Shown one piece after another: positions 41,297 through 50,210 of a stretch of 64,000 bases of DNA. The translations under genes and the position numbers were made by a program. Under the pieces are notes generated by a model. It was not told where the DNA came from. It ran no database searches and saw nothing but the letters and a program-made list of their open reading frames with translations. How positions within the stretch are numbered: the stretch's first letter is position 1; each line of letters begins with the position of its first letter. The DNA comes from Streptomyces sp. TLI_235 (lineage in GTDB: Bacteria > Actinomycetota > Actinomycetes > Streptomycetales > Streptomycetaceae): assembly GCA_002300355.1 (NCBI GenBank), contig NSGV01000002.1, forward strand, positions 744,001-808,000, written 5' to 3'.

Positions 41297-41791
41297 ATGA
41301 CCGATACTCCCGCCTCTCGCCCGGCCCACCCGATCGTGGTCGGCACGGACGGCTCAGCCCCAGCCCGACAGGCCGTGACCTTCGCGCTCCGCGAGGCCCA
41401 GCTTCGCGGTACCGGCCTGCGGGCCGTCTGCGCGTACGAGTACACCCCCACCCAGCACTCCGGATTCGAATGGACGGCTGACTCCGGCCCCGGCACCGGC
41501 CCCATCCCGCAGCAGCGCGATCTCGTCACGCAGGCCGTGGCCGACTCCGTCAAGGAGCTGCAGCAACAGCTCGGCGGACCATCTGTGGACGTGGAGATCG
41601 TCTGCGAACGCGGTCGTCCGGCGCAGGTCATCCTCGAAGCGAGCAGGGACGCCTGCCTGCTCGTGGTCGGTTCCCGAGGCTCGGGCGCCTGGGGACGGCT
41701 CACCCTCGGGTCAACCAGTACCGAGGTCGTCCACCACGCCCGCATCCCGGTCGTTGTCGTCCCGGCGGAACACGACACCGCATCCTCCTGA
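41297..41791 (+). CDS. Universal stress protein, single domain
   Basis: 164 aa. ATG at 41297 follows GGAGG (41286-41290). The Usp fold shows PIVVGTDGSAPARQAVTFALREA at the N-terminus and the ATP-binding motif VVGSRGSGAWGRLTLGSTSTEVVHHARIPVVVVP near the end (G-2x-G-9x-G-S). Likely an ATP-binding stress protein, companion to the tandem-domain Usp 2.3 kb upstream. Confidence 0.93.
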   Translation: MTDTPASRPAHPIVVGTDGSAPARQAVTFALREAQLRGTGLRAVCAYEYTPTQHSGFEWTADSGPGTGPIPQQRDLVTQAVADSVKELQQQLGGPSVDVEIVCERGRPAQVILEASRDACLLVVGSRGSGAWGRLTLGSTSTEVVHHARIPVVVVPAEHDTASS

Positions 41792-41947
41792 GCGTCGATT
41801 CCCACCACGGCTCCGCCGCCCCCGGTCGGATGCGACACACTGCACTGCTTGATCACGGTCACGACAGGCTGCCGGACTGCCACCTTTCAGCGCCGGCAGG
41901 CAAGGAGTGGACGTCGCTACGACATGGCCACGACGGCGCGTCGGATC

Positions 41948-42586
41948 TCACCTCCGCCGATTCAGCGCACGTGTCACGCGTGGGAGTTCCACGTGGAGCA
42001 GTCGGCCGACCAGCGCACCGCCGAAGACGACCATTCCCACGCCGACCAGCCAGGACTGAATGACCAGAACGGTCCCGAACGGACCGTAGGTCACCGTGTT
42101 GGACGCGATCAGCGGTGAGAAGACGAGCCGGGAGAAGAGCCGCAGGCCGAGCAGTCCGACCACGGTCACCACGGCCCCCGGCAGCAGGGCATGCCAACGC
42201 ACCCGCCCGCCGAGCAGCAGCCGTTGCGACCACCAGACGAACACCACCGCGCTCAGCGCCGCCGCCAGACCGCCGACCGGGGACCGGCGCCAGAGCGTGC
42301 TGGTGGCGGACGCGAAGAGGAATCCGATGAGTGCGGCGAGCCACAGCACGTGCCGCCACCGGGCCCACCAACGGGCCGGCGGCAGGTTCCAGGCCTTCTC
42401 GTACCCGCTCTGCACCGCGGCCCCGAACGACAGGCCGAACACCGCCAGGGCGGCGAGGCCGAACGCCGTCGTCCGCAACCAGCCGCGCCCGGTCGGCGAA
42501 CGGCGGATCACCCGCCGCAGTCGTCCGAACAGGGACGAACGACCCGTGGCACTGGAGGTTTCTTCGGCATGCACGTTGACTACCAT
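41948..42586 (-). CDS. YihY/BrkB-like membrane protein, N-terminally truncated
   Basis: 212 aa from ATG at 42586. It contains the second half of the family: FGLSFGAAVQSGYEKAWNLP, ARWWARWRHVLWLAALIGFL, STLWRRSPVGGLAAALSAVV, VWWSQRLLLGGRVRWHALLP, FSPLIASNTVTYGPFGTVLV and a final FGGALVGRLL. Full-length YihY proteins have ~270-300 residues; the first ~100 residues, with their two membrane segments, are replaced by an unrelated polar N-terminus (MVVNVHAEETSSATGRSS). Either an unusual short form or a truncated gene. Confidence 0.75.
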   Translation of the reverse strand: MVVNVHAEETSSATGRSSLFGRLRRVIRRSPTGRGWLRTTAFGLAALAVFGLSFGAAVQSGYEKAWNLPPARWWARWRHVLWLAALIGFLFASATSTLWRRSPVGGLAAALSAVVFVWWSQRLLLGGRVRWHALLPGAVVTVVGLLGLRLFSRLVFSPLIASNTVTYGPFGTVLVIQSWLVGVGMVVFGGALVGRLLHVELPRVTRALNRRR

Positions 42587-42792
42587 GGTCGAGATGCCGC
42601 TGGTGGAGGGCACGATCCCAGGAACCGAGCCCGGCCCTCGGGTAGGGCCCGTCGGCAGAACGGCCCGGAGGATCCGGGACAACCGACCGACCCCACCGTG
42701 CTCACGGTGACCACGGCGGTCCTGGCGGCACTTGAGTCCGATCCGGTCGCCGGCAGCTTCCCTGCCCGCCGAGCGGCGCCCTGTCGGGCATA

Positions 42793-43305
42793 TCAGTTCA
42801 GGAACCGCACGGTGGTCGACACGACGCCGCCGGCGTCGTCCAGCCACGGGTAGTGGCCCGCGCCCGGTTGGACGACAAACTCGGCGCGCGGGAACAGCGC
42901 GGCGAAGCGGGCCGTCACGTGCGGGGGCGCGGCCAGATCGAACTCCCCGGCGAGGACCAGGACCGGTGTGTCGAGCGCGGCGAGCGCCACCCGGGTGGCG
43001 CCCGGGTCGAAGGCTCCCTCCGATCCGAAGACTTCCGCCGCCGCCGCATTCCATTGGGTCTCCTCGGCTGCCCGGTGGGCCTGCGCCATCTCGTCCCAAC
43101 GGCCGTAGAGGAACGGCGCGATGGTCGCCCAGTCATCGGCCGCGGCTTCGCCGGCGTCTATGGCGTCGAATGCTGCCGACGCCGCCGCGAACCAGGGCTC
43201 GTCCCTGCGGAACCGGGCCACCACACGCCGGTCGTCGCCGTTGACTTCCAGGCCGGCGGCGTTGGTGCCTGGCGTGATGAGGCCCCAGCAGGTGTGCGGT
43301 GTCAT
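42793..43305 (-). pseudogene. Alpha/beta-hydrolase, N-terminal half missing
   Basis: 170 aa that cover only the cap and the C-terminal half: VVARFRRDEPWFAAASAAFD, IAPFLYGRWDEMAQAHRAAE, then LDTPVLVLAGEFDLAAPPHV (Asp region) and VVQPGAGHYPWLDDA (catalytic His). The nucleophile elbow G-x-S-x-G and preceding strands are absent; upstream sequence (GWPPGGLPGAPDRFNP) does not restore them. Most likely a gene remnant. Confidence 0.7.
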
Positions 43306-43558
43306 CGTGGGGTTGAAGCGGTCCGGAGCGCCGGGGAGGCCGCCCGGAGGCCAGCCTTCGCCGATGAGATGGCGACGCCTGCCGATCCGGCCGGGCCCGC
43401 CCGCTCACTGCGGGCCCGGCCGACTGCGGACGGCGAGCCGAACCCGTGTACTCGACCATCGGTGAAACGGACTGCTGTCGGGCCCGTGGGCCGCCTCGCG
43501 CGACATCACCGAGACGGTGTCGGCCTACGCCCGGGGACCCGCAGTAGGTGGCAGTCCG

Positions 43559-44545
43559 TCAACCGCGCAGTGCGGCGGTCTCGGCTTCGGGGGCCAGCCC
43601 CAGGATCGGGCGGTCGGGACGCTGCGGCGAGACTCCGCCAAGCCCCTTCAGCCATTCCCACGTGTCGGCGACGGTCTCGGCGACCGGCCGGCAGCGCAGC
43701 CCGTCCGCGAACGCCTTGGATGTCTCGGCGCCGTACAGGAACTCGTGCAGCTCGCCTGGCGGTGCCCAGATCGGCAGCTCCGTCCACGGTGCGATTCCGG
43801 CGGCGGCGATCCGCTCGGGGTCGGTCCAGCGCAGCTCCGCATCCGATCCGGTCGCGGCCACGCACGCCTCCAGAAGCTCACCCATGGTGGCGTGACCGGG
43901 CCTGCTCACCAGGTTGTACGGGCCGGACAGCCCGCGCACGGCGGCGTCCAGGGCCCAGATCGCAAGGTCACGCGTGTCGACGTACTGGAGTGGCAGGTCG
44001 CGCGGGCCGGGGGCGAGCACGGGGCCGCCACGGGCGATCCGGTCCAGCCACCAGGTCAGCCGGCCGACGTCCTCTCCCGGGCCGAGGATCAGACCGGCGC
44101 GCAGCAGCAGCGAACGGTCCGCGCCGAACGCGCCGGTGACGGCGAGCTCCCCGCCGCGCTTGGCCTGCGGATAGGGGACATCGCCGTCGTCGGGCGAGCC
44201 GTCCACCAGGACGCCGTTCTCGGCGGCACCGTGGTCGACCGGGTCGGCGTACACGGAGCCGCTGGAGATGTACACGTACCGACCGGCGCGCTTCGCGAGC
44301 GCGTCCGCCGCGTCACGTACGGCCGAGGGCCGCGCGGACCAGGTGTCCACGACCAGGTCCCACTCGCCGTCGCCGAGCGCGGCCAGTCCGTCGGGGGCGG
44401 TCCGGTCGCCCCGAAGGACGGTGGCTCCGGACGGCGGGTGGCGACTGCCGCGATGGAGAAGAGTCACGTCCCAATCGCGGGACAGGGCCTCGTTGACAAT
44501 GGCGCGTCCGACGAAGCCGGATCCACCGAGCATGAGAAGTCGCAT
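43559..44545 (-). CDS. NAD-dependent epimerase/dehydratase family protein
   Basis: 328 aa from ATG at 44545 (MRLLMLGGSGFVGRAIVNEA), with the GGSGFVG nucleotide-binding motif at residues 7-13. Further features: DLVVDTWSARPSAVRDAADAL, YVYISSGSVYA, PYPQAKRGGELAV in the YxxxK position, LLLRAGLILGPGEDVGRL, LPLQYVDTRDLAIWALDA. The active-site Tyr appears in VPYPQAKRGGE (Y-x-x-x-K: YPQAK). An extended-SDR, likely acting on a nucleotide sugar or similar substrate; specificity unknown. Downstream of it on the same strand lies only the hydrolase remnant. Confidence 0.88.
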   Translation of the reverse strand: MRLLMLGGSGFVGRAIVNEALSRDWDVTLLHRGSRHPPSGATVLRGDRTAPDGLAALGDGEWDLVVDTWSARPSAVRDAADALAKRAGRYVYISSGSVYADPVDHGAAENGVLVDGSPDDGDVPYPQAKRGGELAVTGAFGADRSLLLRAGLILGPGEDVGRLTWWLDRIARGGPVLAPGPRDLPLQYVDTRDLAIWALDAAVRGLSGPYNLVSRPGHATMGELLEACVAATGSDAELRWTDPERIAAAGIAPWTELPIWAPPGELHEFLYGAETSKAFADGLRCRPVAETVADTWEWLKGLGGVSPQRPDRPILGLAPEAETAALRG

Positions 44546-44946
44546 GCCAACCACTGTCCTCACCGATGTGCCGGTTGGTCCACCCGCATCCGCCGTCAGC
44601 GGAATCGCCGTCAGCTGAACCTGGACCGGCAGTGCCCGGCCGGGCGTTCCCCACCCGAGGTCCAGATCGCCCCGCAGCAGGAGATCCCGGATCACGCCGT
44701 CGATCAACGGATCCGGTCGCGACAGCCGTACGTCATCTGTGCCGTCGCGGGCCTCGCACCGCGGCCGGCGGTCGTCGAGGTGACTCGTGCTCTGTCGGCG
44801 GTCAGGCGGAACTGATGCTTCGTCGGCAACTGACCGCGCAAACTGGGGCGCGCCGATCGGCCGGCTCCATCGGCGCCGGGTACGGGCAGACTGGCCGTGG
44901 CGATGACCGGTCGGCCCCTGTCCGACCTGGCGGCCGACCTGGCGTC

Positions 44947-45072
44947 CGTGCCGCGCCCGGTGGACGGCGATCAGCTCGCGGTACCGGGCGTATGACGCCT
45001 TCGGCGTCCGCTGCGTCTTGAAGTCGACGTGGACGAGGCCGAAGCGCTGGTGGAACCCTTCGGCCCGTCGAA
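44947..45072 (-). pseudogene. GH1 beta-glucosidase 3'-end fragment, copy D
   Basis: The best preserved of the four copies. The reverse strand reads AEGFHQRFGLVHVDFKTQ, RTPKASYARYRELIAVHRAR and HG, the complete C-terminal segment of a GH1 beta-glucosidase. Like copies B and C it begins after TGTTCGACGGGCCG; the catalytic parts are absent. Confidence 0.75.
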
Positions 45073-45189
45073 CAGGCTGTCATGTAGCGAGGCCTCATCT
45101 CCGAGCACGCTGTACTGACATCGCTGGGGCCGCATCCGGCCGCCGTCCCCGGCGTCGTGCCCGAGTCCCGAGTCTGCGAACGCGGCGGC

Positions 45190-45460
45190 TTGGCACCGCG
45201 GCGTGTCCTGAGCCTGCCTCAGCCCGCCGCGCCCGCGTGCAGGAGGTGCCCGGCGCGGGCGGGCCAGGCCGTCGGCGCCACAGTGGGCGGCCAGCTCGAG
45301 TCCCTGAGCCAGGGCGGTACGGGCGGCTGGAGTGGCGCCCAGCGCCCCACCCAGGTCGATCGAAACTCCGCGAGCCTCCGGGAGCGGGCCGTCCCCCTGG
45401 GGCAGGGTCTCCAGCAGGTGCCGGGATGCGGTCAGCAGGCCGAGGCCGGCGTTCTCGGTC
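45190..45460 (-). pseudogene. Remnant of a large LuxR-type (AAA/TPR) regulator
   Basis: The reverse strand reads SRHLLETLPQGDGPLPEARG, VSIDLGGALGATPAARTALA, QGLELAAHCGADGLARPRRA. This resembles the TPR-like stretch that precedes the LuxR HTH in large ATP-binding (LAL) regulators (PEARALIDLG-ALR--GR--AR--L--GL-LA--CGA--LA-RAR-EL). No HTH and no ATPase part remain. Confidence 0.45.
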
Positions 45461-45837
45461 TCGACGGCGGCGACTCCGTGCCTCCCGGTCCGGGTGGCCG
45501 GCGGCATCGGCTGGTAGACCGATGTGGCGACCAAGGACGCCACCGACGACGAGTAGGCCGACGGCTGCGGCCGGCGCCGTTGGGCGTTTGCTGCGGCCTC
45601 GGACATCGCCAGACCTCGGCTCCACTCGCTGCGCTGCACGTGTAAGGTGCCCCCCACCCGCATCCGATCCCAGCCTTCGACACGCCGGGTCATTGCAGGT
45701 CGCGGGGCACCTTTTCCAGCTGGTGACGGACGGCCACCAGCCCTGGAAATCGCGGTGAAACACCGAGGGCTGGAGGTTCCGGTCGGCGGCGGAGGCCCAA
45801 CACTAATGATCGCCGGAGTCATCAGGGAGCCCGCAGC

Positions 45838-47112
45838 ATGACCGGCACCACGGAGGCCCTCAGCGGGCCGGCTGCAGTCGACACTGCAGCACGAAGTGTC
45901 ACGCGCCCGTTCTACGTGTACGCCGTGCTCACCAACACGCTGTTCCAGCGCGGCGTATTCGTCCTCTTCCTTCAGCAGCGAGGCTTCTCCGCCGAGCAAG
46001 TGGCCCTACTGCAGACACTGCTCTACCTGGTCAGCGGACTTGCGGAATTACCGACGGGAGTCATCGCCGACCGAATCGGCAGGCGTGCCAGCATCGTGAT
46101 CGGCCAGATGCTGATGGCTGGATGTCTGCTCGGTCAGGTGGCCTTCTCCGACTACTGGTTGTTCCTGGCGCTGTTCATCGGGCAGGGCGTGGGCATGGCA
46201 TGTGTGTCGGGTTCGGACACCGCCCTTCTGTACGACCTGCTCGTGCGTCGTGGTGCAACGGCCGGCTACGTCAAGATCAAGTCCCGGTTCACCATGCTCG
46301 GGACGGTCACCTCGGGAGCCGCCATCGTCCTCGGCGGCCAACTGCAGCGGATTTCCTGGGGGGTCGTCTACGTCGGTTCGGCGGCGTGCCTCGCCCTGGC
46401 CGTGGTGGTGCTGATGTCACGGGTGCCCGAGATCCGCGGCGCGGACGCGGTGGACGAGCAGGAGGACGGAGCCGAGAAGGAGCAGGGCGACGCCACAGCA
46501 TGGCGGGCGATGCTCCGGGTCGCCACGCCGGCGCTCGTGGCGCTTGTCGTGGTGTCCGGATTGATGCATGCAACTCTGACGCCCTACATCATTTTTACGC
46601 AGAAAACCCTCTCTGATCAGGGAGCGGGCACCGCAATGGTCAGCGTGGTCATATCGGCGGGATTCTTCGCCGGCGGGCTCACTCCGCTGCTGTCGCACCG
46701 CGCGGACCGGCGCATCGGGTATCGGGTCACAGTCCCGGTGTCTCTCCTGACGCTCGCTGCGGTACTCGGCCTGAGCGGCCTCGGCCTTGTCTGGGTCACC
46801 GTCGCCGCGTTCCTGGCCCTGGTCGGGATTCCCGAGATCACCGCCGTGATCGTGGACAACGTGTTCAACGAGGCCGTGCCGTCGCGCCACCGGGCGAGCC
46901 TGCTGTCGGTGATCGCATTCGTGGAGTCGGCGCTCATCGGCATCGGCTATCTCGTCCTCGGCGCGCTCATGGACGGGCTGGGCTCCAGTGTGGGCATGGC
47001 CACCTACGCCGCGGTTCCCCTGCTGGCATGTCTCCTGTGGCTCCCGGTGCTCTTCCGAGGGGCACGGGTGACCACCGAGATCGAGAAGCCCGCCGACCAA
47101 AAGGCATCCTGA
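45838..47112 (+). CDS. MFS transporter
   Basis: 424 aa with about 12 membrane segments. The MFS signature in loop 2-3 is seen as GVIADRIGRRASIVIGQML (residues ~74-92), with a central cytosolic loop rich in Asp/Glu (~203-222). Segments 7-12 follow (ALVALVVVSGLMHATLTPYI, MVSVVISAGFFAGGLTPLL, LASLLSVIAFVESALIGIGYL region). It resembles small-molecule/drug efflux MFS proteins; substrate unknown. No regulator is adjacent. The ATG at 45838 follows the sequence GGGAGCCCGCAGC. Confidence 0.88.
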   Translation: MTGTTEALSGPAAVDTAARSVTRPFYVYAVLTNTLFQRGVFVLFLQQRGFSAEQVALLQTLLYLVSGLAELPTGVIADRIGRRASIVIGQMLMAGCLLGQVAFSDYWLFLALFIGQGVGMACVSGSDTALLYDLLVRRGATAGYVKIKSRFTMLGTVTSGAAIVLGGQLQRISWGVVYVGSAACLALAVVVLMSRVPEIRGADAVDEQEDGAEKEQGDATAWRAMLRVATPALVALVVVSGLMHATLTPYIIFTQKTLSDQGAGTAMVSVVISAGFFAGGLTPLLSHRADRRIGYRVTVPVSLLTLAAVLGLSGLGLVWVTVAAFLALVGIPEITAVIVDNVFNEAVPSRHRASLLSVIAFVESALIGIGYLVLGALMDGLGSSVGMATYAAVPLLACLLWLPVLFRGARVTTEIEKPADQKAS

Positions 47113-47139
47113 AACAGACCAGGACCCCGGTAGAACCGA

Positions 47140-47203
47140 TCCACCCTCATGCTCGAAGGCGCCGACAACGACCGCAACCTGGGCAGCGCCCGCTGAACCA
47201 CAC
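47140..47203 (+). repeat. Duplicated 3' end of the SnoaL-like gene at 52.6 kb
   Basis: The sequence encoding MLEGADNDRNLGSAR-stop and the following ACCACA is repeated almost exactly at 52926-52989 (one mismatch seen). Only this tail is present here, directly after the MFS gene. Confidence 0.8.
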
Positions 47204-47926
47204 ACCCATCGACAAGACCGCCCTCGCGTTCCAGCGCATCTGCCGTCGGCCGGGGCCGGGGGGAGGTGCGGGGCGCCCGCCCCGCGTTGGCTGTGGACAC
47301 CGGGCGGACGCGGCGAAGCCGGTCCAACCCGCCGCGCCCTCAGCGTGGTCAGGCGGGATACTGATGTGGAATCACGGCAGCTGCCCAGAGACGCTGCCAG
47401 GCTTCACTTCTCCGGGCAGCGGAGCCTGCAGGAGCGTCCGCAGCCCGAACGGCGGGAGGCCCGCCCTCGGGCGCGACACGACAATCGCCACCACGTCCTA
47501 CCGGTCCCGTGCCGCGGTGCCGACCCAACGCTCCAGCCTCATCGCGCCCTTCGAGCTTCCGAGGGCAGGCCATGCTGCTTGCTCGGCTCTGTCCAGACGC
47601 CGGCCCGCGGTCGGAGGGAAGGGCACCGGTGCGGGCGGGGCGCACGGAACGGACCCGTGGTCGACCGGCCCGACCGTCGCACTACGCGGCCGACCCGAAA
47701 GGCGCATGCGCTCCCACCAGGCCGTTTGCCATCCTCTGGGCTGTGTCAGCCCGCAACCGCCGCCTGCCGCGGGATCTGCCGTGGCCGCTCACCGCGACCG
47801 ACATCCGCGCCGTCCTCGGCGAGTCGGAGACCAATGCCGACTATCTGACGTTCGACCAGCAACCGCGGGAGGACGGAGCCGTGCCGCGCGTCGAATGGAC
47901 CATGCCGATCGCCACCCCCTGGCACT
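47204..47926. other. 720-bp stretch, possible gene remnant at its end
   Basis: From about 47740 a plus-strand frame reads RNRRLPRDLPWPLTATDIRA, VLGESETNADYLTFDQQPRE, VPRVEWTMPIATPWH, which looks coding but has no convincing start and runs into the sigma-factor gene. Family not recognised. Nothing seen in the rest. Confidence 0.35.
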
Positions 47927-48544
47927 GTGATGCGGATCACGATAGATGCAGAACCCGTGCGCCGGATCCGGCGTCTGGCTGGTGTGAGATCACTCAGGAG
48001 AGCACTGGACGAGCTGGACGAGGAACGCCTCGTCCGGCTGGTGGCCAGAGGCGACCGCGGGGCGTTCGACGAGTTGTACCGACGCACGTCACCATGGCTG
48101 GCGGTGCGGTTGCGCCGCCGCTGCGCGGACGAGCAGATCGTCGCCGAGGTCATGCAGGAGACCTATCTGGCGGTGTGGCGCGCGGCCGGCGCGTTCGCCG
48201 GGAGCGCGGTCGGCGGGACGGCCGTCGGGTGGCTGTGGACGATCGCGGCGCGCCGCCTCGTCGACGCGTTCCGGCGCCGTGCCCACCACGCCGAACCGCC
48301 GGTCGCCGCCGCCGAGCGGGCGCTGGTGCCCGCGGCGGAGGAGGAGGTACTCGCCGGGACGGTCGGCGGCGACGTCGGCGACGCCCTGCGGCGACTGGCG
48401 CCGGAACTCCGAGAGGTACTGCAGGCCACGGTGCTCGACGGGTTCTCCGTCAGGGAGACCGCCGTCCTGCTCAGACTGCCCGAAGGCACGGTCAAGACCC
48501 GCGCCCGCCGGGCCCGGATCGCGATGCGGGAGGCGCTGGCATGA
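47927..48544 (+). CDS. ECF-type RNA polymerase sigma factor
   Basis: 205 aa from GTG at 47927; a GTG at 47984 (VRSLRRALDELDEERL) is an alternative start. Region 2: LVARGDRGAFDELYRRTSPW, VMQETYLAVWRAAGAF, WLWTIAARRLVDAFRRR. Region 4: ALRRLAPELREVLQATVLDG, FSVRETAVLLRLPEGTVKTR, ARRARIAMREAL. Its stop overlaps the ATG of the zf-HC2 anti-sigma gene, the classic coupled pair. The ABC transporter genes that follow are probably its regulon or its sensory output. Confidence 0.93.
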   Translation: MMRITIDAEPVRRIRRLAGVRSLRRALDELDEERLVRLVARGDRGAFDELYRRTSPWLAVRLRRRCADEQIVAEVMQETYLAVWRAAGAFAGSAVGGTAVGWLWTIAARRLVDAFRRRAHHAEPPVAAAERALVPAAEEEVLAGTVGGDVGDALRRLAPELREVLQATVLDGFSVRETAVLLRLPEGTVKTRARRARIAMREALA

Positions 48545-49368
48545 GTGCGGAACACGCGTCGATGCGGTTGATCGACGACTATGCACGTGGTGACGCGACG
48601 ATGGCGGCGGACACGGTATGGGCGCTGGAGGCCCATCTGGAGACGTGCGCGCCGTGCCGGAGCCGCCTGGCGGCCTCCGTGGCCACCGAGGCGCCCGGCA
48701 TCGCCGCGCTCGTCGACACCGTCCGGGCCGGTCTGGAACCGCAGCTGGACGCGGCCGTCCCGATGCCCTCGCGGCGACACCGCCCGAGGTGGGTGTCGGC
48801 CTGGCTGACACCCGTCATGGCCCCGTGGCTGGCCATGACCCTCGCCGTCACCCTGATGGCGCTGCTGCTGGACGCCGTCGCGTCGCCGACGCTCTTCGGC
48901 GACGCCTCACCGCTGTTGCTGGTCGCGCCCGTGCTGCCGCTGTGCGGTGTCGCCGCATCGTGGTCGCGCGGCCTGGACCCGGCGCACGAACTGACGGCCT
49001 CCACCGCCCGGGCCGGCCTGCCCCTGCTCCTCAGGCGCACCACGGCCGTCCTCGCGGTGGTCCTGCCCGGGCTCCTGGCGGGGGGATGGCTGACCGGAAC
49101 CATGACGGCCGCGCAGTGGTTGCTGCCCTCCCTGGCCTTCACCTCCGCCGCCCTGGCGCTGGGCAGCGTGGTCGGCGTGACCCGCGCCGCCGCCGGGCTG
49201 GCGGTCGCGTGGGGCGTCGTCGTCGTGGCACCCATGTGGGCCACCGGCCGCGTCCCCCTTGCCCTGCGGCTTGCCCTGCAGTCGGACCGGCTGCCCGTGT
49301 GGGGACTGCTCCTCGCCCTCGGCACCGGCGCCGTGATCGCCCGCAGAAACGCCTACTCAACGCTGTGA
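48541..49368 (+). CDS. Anti-sigma factor, zf-HC2 with membrane domain
   Basis: 275 aa. ATG at 48541 overlaps the sigma stop (ATGA). The N-terminus carries the zinc-binding anti-sigma motif: MRLIDDYARGDATMAADTVW, ALEAHLETCAPCRSRL (H-x3-C-x2-C). About six membrane segments follow (MAPWLAMTLAVTLMALLL, LLLVAPVLPLCGVAA, TTAVLAVVLPGLLAGGWL, WLLPSLAFTSAALALGSVV, AGLAVAWGVVVVAP, VWGLLLALGTGAVIA). It likely holds the ECF sigma at the membrane until a signal, perhaps linked to the adjacent ABC transporter, releases it. Confidence 0.9.
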   Translation: MSAEHASMRLIDDYARGDATMAADTVWALEAHLETCAPCRSRLAASVATEAPGIAALVDTVRAGLEPQLDAAVPMPSRRHRPRWVSAWLTPVMAPWLAMTLAVTLMALLLDAVASPTLFGDASPLLLVAPVLPLCGVAASWSRGLDPAHELTASTARAGLPLLLRRTTAVLAVVLPGLLAGGWLTGTMTAAQWLLPSLAFTSAALALGSVVGVTRAAAGLAVAWGVVVVAPMWATGRVPLALRLALQSDRLPVWGLLLALGTGAVIARRNAYSTL

Positions 49369-49400
49369 AACCATCGTCGACCCTCGAAAGGGACCACCGC

Positions 49401-50210
49401 ATGACGCCCACGACGAGCGCGGCTGACACCGCGCCGAAGACCTACGCCTGGGAGATCCGGGCCAGCGGCCTGAGAGTACGCGTCGGACGGAAGAAGATGG
49501 CCGTCGACGGGCTCGACCTCTCCCTGGGCACCGGCGCCCACGGCCTCCTGGGGCCCAACGGAGCGGGAAAGACCACCCTGATCCGGGCACTGGCCACCGT
49601 GCTGCGCCCCGCCGAGGGCGAACTGGAACTGCTCGGCACCTCCGTGGGCGGAGTGGGCGACCACCGGGCCCTGCGCCGCCGGATCGGCTACCTGCCGCAG
49701 GACTTCGGGTACTACAAGCGCTTCACGGTGCGTGAGTTCGTCGAGTACATGGCCTGGTTGAAGGAGGTTCCGAAGGCGAACGTCCCCGCGGCCGTCCAGC
49801 GGGCCGTGGAACGGGTGGGCCTGGCGGACCGCGCCGACCATCGGATGAAGACCCTGTCCGGCGGCATGGTGCGGCGCGCCGGCATCGCCCAGGCCATCGT
49901 CAACGACCCCGCGGTGCTGCTGCTGGACGAGCCGACGGCCGGCCTGGACCCGGCGCAGCGGCTGCGGTTCCGCGAGCTGCTGCAGGAACTGGGCCGCGAC
50001 ACCTGTGTGGTCGTCTCCACCCACCTGGTCGAGGACGTCGCGGCCGCCTGCTCCGACGTGGTGCTCTTCGCCGACGGCCGCCTCGTCTTCCAGGGCACGC
50101 CGGACGACCTGGCTGCGGCGGGCGGCCCCGAGTACCCGGGCGACAGCCCCCTGGAGCGCGGCTACTCGGCGCTGCTCCAGGGCTCCGGGCAGCAGGGAGG
50201 CACCTGGTGA
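49401..50210 (+). CDS. ABC transporter ATP-binding protein
   Basis: 269 aa from ATG at 49401. Walker A GPNGAGKTT (residues 51-59), Q-loop IGYLPQDFGYYKRFTVREF, signature LSGGMVRRAGIAQA, Walker B VLLLDEPTAGLDP, H-loop VVSTHLVED. A DrrA/CcmA-type exporter ATPase. The stop overlaps the next gene's start by 4 bp; with the two permease-like genes it should form one exporter. It is fourth-to-last in a coupled sigma/anti-sigma/ABC operon. Confidence 0.95.
   Translation: MTPTTSAADTAPKTYAWEIRASGLRVRVGRKKMAVDGLDLSLGTGAHGLLGPNGAGKTTLIRALATVLRPAEGELELLGTSVGGVGDHRALRRRIGYLPQDFGYYKRFTVREFVEYMAWLKEVPKANVPAAVQRAVERVGLADRADHRMKTLSGGMVRRAGIAQAIVNDPAVLLLDEPTAGLDPAQRLRFRELLQELGRDTCVVVSTHLVEDVAAACSDVVLFADGRLVFQGTPDDLAAAGGPEYPGDSPLERGYSALLQGSGQQGGTW

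Larger units (their letters stand above)
44546..45837. other. 1.3-kb decayed region
   Basis: Holds GH1 copy D (44947-45072) and a LuxR-type remnant (45190-45460). The rest has no recognised gene. Confidence 0.55.

Noticed and set aside
47509..48540. Upstream extension of the anti-sigma gene frame as a ~620-residue protein
   Set aside because: The part before 48541 runs through the sigma-factor gene in another frame; the ATG overlapping the sigma stop is a far better start.
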